NCBI GenBank assembly: GCA_958402445.1
Contig: CATXTO010000051.1
Span: forward strand, 1-12,346
Length of the DNA stretch: 12,346 nucleotides
Origin: an uncultured Eubacteriales bacterium
Lineage (GTDB): Bacteria; Bacillota; Clostridia; Oscillospirales; Oscillospiraceae
Direction: 5' to 3'
Both the position numbers and the translations under genes were made by a program. Below, in pieces: positions 1 to 6,853 of the stretch (positions are counted from its first letter, which is position 1; the number at the start of each line of letters is the position of its first letter). A model generated the notes under the pieces. That model was not told the origin of the DNA and did not search any database. It saw only the letters and a program-made list of their open reading frames with translations.

Positions 1-345
1 GGCCCGAACCCGGGGGCCCTTCCCAACGGGCGACCACAGGTCGCCCCTACATCCCCGTATCAGACTGCAACCTGTAGGGGCGGGCTTCGCTCGCCCGCCG
101 TTGCCGTCGGCATTTCCCGGGCGTCACCCAGGCCCGAACCCGGGGGCCTTCCCAACGGGCGACCACAGGTCGCCCCTACATCCCCGTGTCAAGCTGCACC
201 CTGTAGGGGCGCCCTACATTCCTTGGCAAATACCGTAGTTCAAACCGGGGCCCAGCGACCGCGGGTCGTTCCCAACACCCATGGCCGTAGAAATCCCGTA
301 GGGGCGGTCATTGGCCGCCCCTACGGGATTTTTGTCAGAATGGGA
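1..345. repeat. Repeat array 1 (GTAG palindromes and a 130-bp tandem repeat)
   Basis: No gene is supported in the first 352 bases. Bases 1-82 recur almost exactly at 131-211, giving a tandem repeat with a period of about 130 bp. Each copy carries a 24-bp palindrome of the window-wide family in reverse orientation (27-50 and 156-179, stem GGGCGACC / GGTCGCCC). A forward variant lies at 74-97 and a shortened one, GTAGGGGCGCCCTAC, at 203-217. A further member at 298-324 is embedded in the hairpin behind ricT. Reading frames through the region translate the repeats and look like chance. The array may continue to the left of the window. Confidence 0.85.
285..333 (-). terminator. Hairpin terminator candidate downstream of ricT
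   Basis: Perfect 17-bp arms at 291-307 and 315-331 (AAATCCCGTAGGGGCGG and its complement) enclose a 7-nt loop, 22 bases beyond the ricT stop codon. A/T runs at the stem base give short U-runs on either strand, so it could stop transcription from both sides. Its core, 298-324, is a member of the GTAG palindrome family, so a repeat seems to have been taken over as terminator. The U-tract is weak, which limits confidence. Confidence 0.55.
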
Positions 346-352
346 CCTAGGG

Positions 353-1831
353 TTACGCGCCCTCCGGCCCGGAGGATTCCGGAGGCCGCTGGCCCTGGGG
401 CTTCCTGGGCTTGCCGCCCCGGCTCCGCCGCCGGGCGCCGCCGGACTTGGGCTTGGTGGCCGGCCGCGCCTCCGCCCCGGAGGCCTCCCCCGCGGGCCGG
501 GACGCCGGGGGCTCTGCCCGTCCGCCCGGCTTCGGCCCCCTGGGCTTCCGCTGGCGGGCCTTCGACCCCTCCTGCTTGGCCTCCTTCTGGGGCGCCGCCT
601 CCTGCCTGCCGGGTTCCGCCGCCTCCGCCCGCTTGGGCCGTCCGCCCCGTCCTTTGCGCCGGGCGCCGCCCGCGGGCCTGGCCCGTTCCGGCGCTAGGAT
701 CTCTTGGGCGGTCTCCTCCAGGGCGGGAAGCTCGGTATGGGGTTCGGGCTTTCGCCTCCGCCGGGACCGGCCGGCCGGCTCCTCCTGGGGGGCGGGCTCG
801 TCCACAATGTCCTCCGGCCGGTACCGGAAGCGGATGGGGTCCAAGTGCATGGGCGGCTCCTCCGACGCCATGACCGGCTTCTGCCGCTTGCCGCTGCCGG
901 AGATGGGCGCCAGGTCCACCGGTACCGGCGGGTCGTTTTTCTTGGCCTTGCCGTTGCGCAGGACGCAGATATCGCAGTTTTGGTAGCAGCCGATGGTATC
1001 GGGCTGCTCCTCCATCCGGACCTTCACCCGCTGCCGCAGCAGGTTCACGTCCACCACGGTGCCCCGTCCGTCCGGCGTGTCCACAAAGGACTCCGACTTG
1101 GGGCTGGTCCGCAGCAGGTCCTCGTAGGCCTCCTGTTCGTATTTCAGGCAGCACATCAGACGGCCGCAGGTGCCGGAAATTTTGGTGGGGTTCAGGCTCA
1201 GGTTCTGGGTCTTTGCCATCTTGATGGAAACCGGCTGAAAATCGTCCAGGAACTGGGCGCAGCAGAAGGGCCTGCCGCAGATGCCCAGGCCGCCCACCAT
1301 CTTGGCCTTGTCCCGCACGCCGATCTGCCGCAGCTCGATGCGGGTCCGGAAGACGCCGGCCAGGTTCTTGACCAGCTCCCGGAAGTCCACCCGGTCGTCC
1401 GCGGTAAAGAAAAAGAGGATTTTGCTGCCGTCGAAGGCGTACTCCGCAGAGACCAGCTGCATGTCCAGCTTGTGCTCCTGGATTTTTTGCTGGCAGATGT
1501 CAAAGGCCCGCTTCTCCTTGGCCCGGTTGTCGCTGACGGTTTTTTCATCCGCCGGCGTGGCCAGGCGGAGGACCCGCCGCAGAGGGGCGACGATGTCCTT
1601 GGGGGAGACCGAGTGATTGCCGGCGGTGCAGATGCCGAATTCCGGTCCCCGGGCCGTCTCCATAATCACATGGTCCCCGGGCTGTAAGGTCAGGTCCCCG
1701 GGGTCAAAATAATAGACCTTGGAGCCGGTGCGGAACTGGATGTCCACCACGGTTACAGGCGCGGGCTGCTCCGGCGCAGGTTCCGCCGGGAGCTCCTCCG
1801 CCGGGAAATCCGTACGTTTTTGTTCGTCCAT
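353..1831 (-). CDS. ricT: PSP1-domain protein RicT (YaaT) with a long basic C-terminal tail
   Basis: 492 residues. RicT is a cytoplasmic subunit of the RicA-RicF-RicT complex, which in Bacillus subtilis binds iron-sulfur clusters and works with RNase Y in mRNA maturation and development. The PSP1 region covers about residues 30-300. It holds the two hallmark cysteine groups CGRPFCC (C185, C190, C191) and CGRLMCC (C222, C227, C228), and a third group, C282, C286, C289, follows. The start at 1831 is chosen because AAAGGAG lies just upstream; an in-frame ATG at 1912 lies inside holB and lacks such a site. It follows holB by 52 bases, the order known from B. subtilis (holB-yaaT), so the two probably form one operon. 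Odd: residues about 310-492 are low-complexity, rich in Arg, Lys, Pro, Gly and Ala, where B. subtilis RicT ends near 275 residues. Family assignment is firm; the tail's role is unknown. Confidence 0.95.
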   Translation of the reverse strand: MDEQKRTDFPAEELPAEPAPEQPAPVTVVDIQFRTGSKVYYFDPGDLTLQPGDHVIMETARGPEFGICTAGNHSVSPKDIVAPLRRVLRLATPADEKTVSDNRAKEKRAFDICQQKIQEHKLDMQLVSAEYAFDGSKILFFFTADDRVDFRELVKNLAGVFRTRIELRQIGVRDKAKMVGGLGICGRPFCCAQFLDDFQPVSIKMAKTQNLSLNPTKISGTCGRLMCCLKYEQEAYEDLLRTSPKSESFVDTPDGRGTVVDVNLLRQRVKVRMEEQPDTIGCYQNCDICVLRNGKAKKNDPPVPVDLAPISGSGKRQKPVMASEEPPMHLDPIRFRYRPEDIVDEPAPQEEPAGRSRRRRKPEPHTELPALEETAQEILAPERARPAGGARRKGRGGRPKRAEAAEPGRQEAAPQKEAKQEGSKARQRKPRGPKPGGRAEPPASRPAGEASGAEARPATKPKSGGARRRSRGGKPRKPQGQRPPESSGPEGA

Positions 1832-1883
1832 AGGGTTCTCCTTTCGCCCCGCGTCGGGGCGGTAAAATGGGAAAGGCAGTCGC

Positions 1884-2840
1884 TCACCGGAGCCGCCAGG
1901 CCAGGTCCCCACAGATGGCGCCGGGGGAGACGTTACCCTGGGCGTATAATAGGGCCTGATAAAGCGCGTCTATCGCCTGGGCCAGTTCCCGGGCCGTCCG
2001 GGCCTTGGCCAGAGCCTGCGCGGGGCCCCCCAGGGCGGGGCTTCCCGCCCGGCCTGCCAGCGCGGCGGCCAAAAGCTCCCGCCACTGGGTCAAAAGCTCC
2101 AGGAGCTGATCTCGTTTCAGACGCTCCATGGGGGCGAGCACCTGCAGCAGCGCCACAGGATCCCGGGCGGCATAGGCCTGGCCAAACGCCAGGGTCTGGG
2201 GCAGAAGGCCGCCGCCCTCCCGCATCAGGGCTAGGGCTTGTCCCAGCCAGCCGCCGCTGCGCCGGGCGGCCGCCAGCCGCAGACTGGGCTCCGCTGCGGG
2301 AAACGACTGGGCCAGGGCCTGGACCAGCGTGGCCTCCGGCAGGGGCCGCAGCTTGAGCTCCACGCACCGGGAGCGTACGGTGGGCAAGAGCCGGTGCGGA
2401 TTGTCCGCCAGCAGTAGAAACACGCCGTAGGACGGGGGCTCCTCCAGCACCTTCAGCAGGGCGTTTTGCCCCGGCAGGCCCAGGTCCTGGGCCCGGGGGA
2501 CAAAGTAAATTTTTCGGACGCCCTCGTTGGGCCGGACGAACAGATCCGCCCGGGCCCGGCGGACCAGCTCCACGGGAACGGTCTTTTTCTCCGGGTCGTC
2601 CACGGTGATAACATCCGGGTGCGTGCCGGAGAGCGCCTTCCGACAGGCGGCGCAGCGGCCGCAGGGCTTCTCCCCCGGCTCCCGGCACAAAAGAGCGGCC
2701 GTTAAAATCCGAGCCAGGGTGCGCTTCCCGGCGCCGGGGGGACCGGACAGGAGATAAAAATGGGCGAAGCGGTCCCGCTCCGCCGCGGCGGTCAAATTTG
2801 CCTTCAGTTGTTCGTTCCCCAAAAAGCCTTCGAACCGCAT
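1884..2840 (-). CDS. holB: DNA polymerase III subunit delta'
   Basis: 318 residues, normal for a Firmicutes delta'. It is part of the clamp-loader complex that places the beta clamp on primed DNA. Visible in order: the N-terminal FEGFLGNEQLKANL segment typical of clamp-loader AAA+ domains, a Walker A loop GPPGAGKR (33-40), a four-cysteine zinc module (C52, C60, C63, C66), the NALLKVLEEPP segment (126-136) and the SRC motif (157-159) that supplies the arginine finger. The Walker B region reads IYFVPRAQDL (111-120) and lacks the usual acidic pair, which fits a subunit that need not hydrolyse ATP. The start at 2840 has GGGGGGAG five bases upstream; the in-frame ATG at 2867 has no such site. It opens the operon with ricT downstream. 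The genes that often precede holB in Firmicutes (tmk, yaaQ, yaaR) are not present here. Confidence 0.95.
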   Translation of the reverse strand: MRFEGFLGNEQLKANLTAAAERDRFAHFYLLSGPPGAGKRTLARILTAALLCREPGEKPCGRCAACRKALSGTHPDVITVDDPEKKTVPVELVRRARADLFVRPNEGVRKIYFVPRAQDLGLPGQNALLKVLEEPPSYGVFLLLADNPHRLLPTVRSRCVELKLRPLPEATLVQALAQSFPAAEPSLRLAAARRSGGWLGQALALMREGGGLLPQTLAFGQAYAARDPVALLQVLAPMERLKRDQLLELLTQWRELLAAALAGRAGSPALGGPAQALAKARTARELAQAIDALYQALLYAQGNVSPGAICGDLAWRLR

Positions 2841-2878
2841 GGTGCTCCCCCCGCTGGTTTTTTGCATGTCACGAACCT

Positions 2879-2907
2879 ATTATAGCACATATTTTTCAAT
2901 TTTCCAC
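2879..2907 (-). promoter_or_regulatory. Extended -10 promoter for holB-ricT
   Basis: On the minus strand a perfect TATAAT (2884-2879) is preceded by TGC, forming an extended -10 element. A weak -35 (GTGGAA, 2907-2902) lies 17 bases upstream. The predicted start near 2872 would give a leader of about 32 nt, which contains the holB ribosome binding site. The extended -10 explains why a poor -35 could suffice. Confidence 0.7.
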
Positions 2908-3245
2908 GCCTTTTTTCCGGAAACAAAAGGCAACCCTATGAAAAGCGGCCCACTTGCGCCGGGCACCGGTTTGGGTTACAATATGCGGGAATGAATGTGG
3001 GAACGGCCTCGTCGGGGCAAAGACCGCTTTTGCTCCGGCGGCCTGCTCGGCCGCCATCCGCTTGCCGTCTCGCGGGCGAGCGCAGCTCGCCCCTACAGGA
3101 GGAACGGCAGGCGTGCAAAGCACGCCCCTACAGGATGCAGTCTGAATTGGGGGTGTAGGGGCGACCTGTGGTCGCCCGCAGGGAAAGCCGGCGATTTCAG
3201 GATGTAGGGAACGACCTCAGGTCGTTCCCGGCGCGCAGCGGTTTG
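2908..3245. repeat. Gene-free stretch with repeat array 2
   Basis: 2908-3036 shows nothing recognisable. A small inverted repeat GGCGGCC/GGCCGCC spans 3037-3055. Then follow palindromes of the GTAG family: reverse members at 3073-3096 (stem GGGCGAGC) and 3108-3131 (stem GGCGTGC), a forward member at 3155-3178 (stem GGGCGACC) and a forward variant at 3204-3229 whose arms are GGGAACGACCT/AGGTCGTTCCC. The last ends 17 bases past the stop codon of the ferritin-like gene and might help end its transcription, although no U-tract follows. Confidence 0.8.
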
Positions 3246-3749
3246 TCAGCCCCGGGCGGCGCCCAGCAGCTCCAGATAGCGGCGCGCACCCCGCCGCTGC
3301 TCCTGCAGCAGCAGGGTGAAGACCTGCCCGAACACGGGATGGGCGCAGGCAGGCTCATAAGCGGCCATGGCCTGCCGGGACCGGTCGTACAGCCGGCGCA
3401 GGACCTCCTGGGCGGGCTCTTGCCGCCCAGGTCCCGGAACCGGCTGGTTTCCCAGCGTCTTTCCAGCCGCCAGCCGGTACATCCCCGCCAGACAAGCCGC
3501 CCGGCTTCGGGCCTCCTGCCCCAGGGTCCGCAGGACCGCCGCCTCCGCGCCGTTCATCCGGCGGGCCAGGGCCAGGCAGCTCTCCGCCATGGCGCGTTCC
3601 TCTGTCCAAAGCGATTGCAGCCAGCCGGCGGACCAGTCCAGCCCCCGGGCCTCCGCCGCCGGGGATGCGGGCGCCGGGTCCAACGGCGGGCGGTCTCCCC
3701 GCACACGCTGCCACACGGCGTCTGTCTGCCGCTTGTCAAATGGATCCAT
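3246..3749 (-). CDS. Ferritin-like fold protein with apparently lost metal ligands
   Basis: 167 residues, cytoplasmic by the absence of a signal or membrane segment. The pattern of amphipathic helices (about 40-66, 67-97, 112-135 and 137-163) and the segment around GQEARSRAACLAGMYRLAAG resemble small ferritin/rubrerythrin-like proteins seen in Clostridia, which normally show ExxH motifs in the second and fourth helices. Here no ExxH is present and the protein has one histidine only (H137), so a di-iron site as in active relatives cannot be built. The start is supported by GGAGGAAAGGGGG upstream of ATG. It is divergent from the SLH-peptidase gene and stands alone. That it is a gene is likely from codon use and its ribosome binding site; the fold assignment is inference from pattern memory, and the function is unknown. 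Confidence 0.7.
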   Translation of the reverse strand: MDPFDKRQTDAVWQRVRGDRPPLDPAPASPAAEARGLDWSAGWLQSLWTEERAMAESCLALARRMNGAEAAVLRTLGQEARSRAACLAGMYRLAAGKTLGNQPVPGPGRQEPAQEVLRRLYDRSRQAMAAYEPACAHPVFGQVFTLLLQEQRRGARRYLELLGAARG

Positions 3750-3990
3750 GGTGGTTCCCCCTTTCCTCCAAGCCTATGCCGGGGCGCCTCCATTCGTGCA
3801 TGCGAAAGGACCGCGCCTGGCCCGGCGCGAAAAAAGTCCAAAAAAAATTCCACTTCGTTGCAGCCCGGATGCAGATTGGATGCAAAGGCCATGTATCTTG
3901 AAGACAACTTCCAGAAACGCCGGCTTCCGGCGTAGGATGAGAAGAGCGGTAAAATTTCGGCGCAATGCGCCAAACGAGGAGGAGCTTTCA
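3750..3990. other. Divergent intergenic region
   Basis: 241 bases between the ferritin-like gene and the SLH-peptidase gene. AGGAGGAG at about 3976-3983 is the ribosome binding site for the latter. A small perfect hairpin CGCCGG-CTT-CCGGCG lies at 3918-3932, and the heptamer GGATGCA occurs twice near 3868-3882. No convincing paired -35/-10 was found in either direction. Confidence 0.5.
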
Positions 3991-6162
3991 ATGAAGCTAT
4001 GTTACTGGTCCCTATGGCGAAGGGGAATCTGTCTTCTTCTTCTGCTTGCGACGCTGTCCGCCGGAATTGGGGCGGTGGAGCCGGAGGGAACGATTGAAAT
4101 GCAGCAGCCGACCACCCAGGACCCTGCCGCCGTGCCGGGTATGGACGCGTTCGCGCTGCCGGACCCCCTGCCCCAGCCCCCCTTTACGGACGTGGCGACG
4201 ACGAGCTGGTATTACAAGTACGTCCAGGCCCAATACGCCCTGGCGCTGATGGAGGGCACGGGAGAAGGCCGCTTCACCCCGGAGGGCACGGTTCCCCTGG
4301 CCCAGGGCATCACGGTGTCCGTGCGGATTTATGAGAAGTACCAGGGCATCCCGGACCAGTCGGAGGAAGATGAGGGAAGGAATTGGTACGACTACTACAT
4401 AGACCGGGCCAAGGCGTATGGCATCCTGCCGGAGAGCCTGTTTGAGGCCTCCCCCACCCGCCCCGCCACCCGGGCGGAGCTGGCGGAGCTGCTGTACCGC
4501 AGCCTGCCGGAAAAGGAGCTGCCCGCCATCAACGACGTGGAGAACCTGCCGGATTACGGTCCGGAGGACCTGTACTGGACCGGCGTGCTGGTTCTATACC
4601 GGGCAGGGGTGCTGACGGGCAACGAGCTGGGGACCTTCCGGCCGGACAGCAACTGTAAGCGCTCGGAGCTGGCCGCCATGCTCACCCGGCTGGTGTGCCC
4701 TGCGTACCGGGTGGCCCTGGAGCCGGAGCCCACGGATCCGCCGGATCCCACGGACCCGCCGGACCCCACAGACCCCACGGCGCCCCCGGAGGCGCCCGGC
4801 ATGGACGCGTTCGCGCTGCCGGAGCCTCTGCCGGCCATGCCCTTTACCGACGTGGCCGCCACCATTTGGTACCGGGAATCGGTACAGGTCCAGTTTGCGC
4901 TGGGGCTGATGGAGGGCACGGGAGGCGGCCGTTTCTCCCCGGCGGGCACCGTGCCGCTGACCCAGACCCTGGCCGTGGCGGTGCGCATCTATGAGAAGTA
5001 TTGGGGCATCCCGGACGGCTCGGCGGACTACGGCGGCGCCCATTGGTACAATTATTATGTGGACCGGGCCAAGACCTACGGCATCTTGCCGGCGGAGCTG
5101 GCGCAGGAGCGGCTGACCCGGGCGGCCACCAGAGCCGAGGTGGCGGAGATTCTGTGCCGCAGCCTGCCGGACGCGGAGCTCCCCCCGGTCAATCGGGTGG
5201 ACCGCCTGCCGGACTACGGGCCGGAGGACCGGTACTGGAGCAGCGTGCGCAGGCTCTTTCAGGCCGGCGTCCTCACAGGACACGACGCCTACGGCACCTT
5301 CCGGCCAGACACCAGCATCAAGCGCTCGGAGCTGGCCGCCACCCTGACCCGGCTGGTTTGCCCGTCCTACCGGAAGACGTTCACCCTGCAGCCCTGGGTG
5401 GTGGAGGCCATGGTATACGGCAAGAGCGGGGCGGGCCGGGATCTGACGGCCTACCGGTTTGGCGACGGCGACAACGTGCTGGTGGTGACCTTTGCCATCC
5501 ACGGCTGGGAGGACAATTTCAATCGGGACGGGGAGGCCCTGGTGGGAACGGCCCGAGCCCTGATGGAGGCGCTGAAAAAGCAGTATCAGGACCTGATTAC
5601 GAAGCGGAACTGGACCGTATACGTGCTGCCCTGTCTGAACCCGGACGGCCTGTACGACGGATGGACTCACAACGGGCCCGGGCGCTGCACCACCTATTAC
5701 CTGGATGAAAAGGGGAACAACGTCTACGGCAATGGCAAGGGCATTGATTTGAACCGCAGTTTCCCCTACAAGTACCGCTCCTTTACCAGTGGCCGGAATT
5801 TCAACGGCACGGCGCCCCTCCAGGCCCGGGAGGCCCGAGCGCTGGCGGAATTCACCCGGAACGTAAAGGGGACCAAGCACAATGTGCTCATCGATACCCA
5901 TGGTTGGTATCAGCAGATCATCGTCACAGAGGACCAGAATAACCCCATTTACCGGACCCTGAAGTCCTATTTCCCCAACAACCGCTACACCTATATGGCC
6001 AACGGCGAGGGCTACTATTCCGCCTGGGCCGGGTTTGTGCTGGGGTACGACGCCTGTCTATTTGAGTTCCCCAGCGTGTCCAGCCAGGCCCAGTTCGTGT
6101 CCCGGGGCTATGAAAAGGCCTATGTGGACGCTATCTGCCAGCTTCTGCGGACCTATGCTTAA
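3991..6162 (+). CDS. Secreted SLH-domain protein with C-terminal M14 zinc carboxypeptidase
   Basis: 723 residues. Residues 1-28 form a signal peptide (basic n-region ending RR, then ICLLLLLATLSAGIGA). Two homologous SLH blocks follow, 50-240 and 270-461, each with three SLH-like motifs; TRAE occurs at 160-163 and 380-383, and a KRSE variant at 223-226 and 444-447. A Pro/Asp/Thr-rich linker, 241-269, joins them. SLH triplets bind secondary cell-wall polymers, so the protein should be tethered to the outer surface. Residues about 468-723 are an M14 peptidase: zinc ligands H504 and E507 (HGWE) and H637 (DTHGW), substrate-binding N588-R589 (DLNRSFP), the NPDG segment 550-553, and the catalytic glutamate E692 (LFEFP). 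All catalytic positions are intact. The natural substrate may be peptidoglycan peptides or extracellular peptides; the sequence does not decide. The start at 3991 has AGGAGGAG upstream and begins the signal peptide; the open frame upstream is not coding. Confidence 0.92.
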   Translation: MKLCYWSLWRRGICLLLLLATLSAGIGAVEPEGTIEMQQPTTQDPAAVPGMDAFALPDPLPQPPFTDVATTSWYYKYVQAQYALALMEGTGEGRFTPEGTVPLAQGITVSVRIYEKYQGIPDQSEEDEGRNWYDYYIDRAKAYGILPESLFEASPTRPATRAELAELLYRSLPEKELPAINDVENLPDYGPEDLYWTGVLVLYRAGVLTGNELGTFRPDSNCKRSELAAMLTRLVCPAYRVALEPEPTDPPDPTDPPDPTDPTAPPEAPGMDAFALPEPLPAMPFTDVAATIWYRESVQVQFALGLMEGTGGGRFSPAGTVPLTQTLAVAVRIYEKYWGIPDGSADYGGAHWYNYYVDRAKTYGILPAELAQERLTRAATRAEVAEILCRSLPDAELPPVNRVDRLPDYGPEDRYWSSVRRLFQAGVLTGHDAYGTFRPDTSIKRSELAATLTRLVCPSYRKTFTLQPWVVEAMVYGKSGAGRDLTAYRFGDGDNVLVVTFAIHGWEDNFNRDGEALVGTARALMEALKKQYQDLITKRNWTVYVLPCLNPDGLYDGWTHNGPGRCTTYYLDEKGNNVYGNGKGIDLNRSFPYKYRSFTSGRNFNGTAPLQAREARALAEFTRNVKGTKHNVLIDTHGWYQQIIVTEDQNNPIYRTLKSYFPNNRYTYMANGEGYYSAWAGFVLGYDACLFEFPSVSSQAQFVSRGYEKAYVDAICQLLRTYA
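4138..5373 (+). repeat. Internal tandem duplication of the SLH triplet
   Basis: 4138-4710 (residues 50-240) is repeated at 4798-5373 (residues 270-461), about 660 bases apart. The two copies begin with the same run, ATGGACGCGTTCGCGCTGCC, at 4141 and 4801, and share long stretches at DNA level. The linker 4711-4797 contains shorter repeats of an 18-bp unit coding Asp-Pro-Pro-Asp-Pro-Thr. The divergence between copies shows the duplication is not brand new but still recent enough to align by eye. Confidence 0.9.
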
Positions 6163-6173
6163 AATATGAATGA

Positions 6174-6215
6174 CCCGGAAGGGGCGGCGAAAAGCCGCCC
6201 CTTCCGGGCGTTGTT
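6174..6215 (+). terminator. Intrinsic-type terminator after the SLH-peptidase gene
   Basis: Perfect 15-bp arms (6174-6188 and 6194-6208, CCCGGAAGGGGCGGC and complement) enclose the loop GAAAA, 11 bases past the stop codon. It is followed by CGTTGTTGCCTT, a broken rather than pure T-tract. It is unlike the GTAG repeat family, so it seems to be a dedicated terminator. Confidence 0.75.
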
Positions 6216-6224
6216 GCCTTCGTG

Positions 6225-6840
6225 CGTATCTCTCTCGTAACGGAATGTGGGCGCGTGGGGTGATCCGGGGGGTGTATGGGACGACCCGCGGTCCACCCAA
6301 ACGTAGGGGCGACCTGTGGTCGCCCGCCGGGAAACCCATCGATAACGGGGGTAGGGAACGACCTGTAGCCGCCTGTTTGAATGCACCGCCGATGTCGCGG
6401 GGTTGCGGGCGAGCGCAGCTCGCCCCTACAGGGTGCGGGGTGTTTCGGGGGATGTAGGGGCGACCTGTGGTCGCCCGCCGGGAAAATCACCGATTTCGGG
6501 ATGTAGGGGCGACCTGTGGTCGCCCGCATGGGAAACCCATCAATAACGGGGGTAGGGAACGACCTGTAGCCGCCTGTTTGAATGCACCGCCGATGTCGCG
6601 GGGTTGCGGGCGAGCGCAGCTCGCCCCTACGGGGGGAACGGCGGGCGTGCGAAGCACGCCCCTACAGGGCGCGGGGTGATTCAGGGGGTGTAGGGGCGAC
6701 CTGTGGTCGCCCGCATGGGAAACCCATCGATAACGGGGGTAGGGAACGACCTGTGGTCGTTCCGCGGGCGTGCGAAGCACGCCCCTACAGGGCGCGGGGT
6801 GATTTGGAAGGTGTAGGGGCGGCCTGTGGCCGCCCGCCGG
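6225..6840. repeat. Repeat array 3
   Basis: Gene-free. Degenerate sequence to about 6300, then twelve members of the GTAG palindrome family. Forward members start at 6303, 6351, 6453, 6503, 6552, 6690, 6739 and 6813; reverse members lie at 6406-6429, 6607-6630, 6642-6665 and 6765-6788. The stretch 6303-6429 recurs at 6503-6630, a direct repeat with a period near 201 bp. The spacers between members are themselves conserved: one begins GGGAAACCCATC, another TTTGAATGCACCGCC. The last member, 6813-6836, ends 17 bases beyond the stop codon of the Crp/Fnr gene. Frames through the region translate the repeats. Confidence 0.9.
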
Positions 6841-6853
6841 CAGGAAAACGCAG

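Noticed and set aside
223..1687. Several plus-strand open frames opposite ricT
   Set aside because: Low-complexity Pro/Arg/Ala translations antisense to the conserved PSP1 protein; no motif or start signal.
3367..3990. N-terminal extension of the SLH-peptidase frame
   Set aside because: It runs antisense through the ferritin-like gene, and the signal peptide with a strong ribosome binding site begins at 3991.
4594..5901. Minus-strand open frame of 435 codons opposite the SLH-peptidase gene
   Set aside because: It is antisense to a gene with clear signal peptide, SLH and M14 motifs; long opposite frames are expected at this GC content.
6303..6836. CRISPR array suggested by regularly recurring 24-bp palindromes
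   Set aside because: The intervening segments are not unique but recur themselves, the palindromes alternate in orientation and stem type, spacing is uneven, and no cas gene is present.
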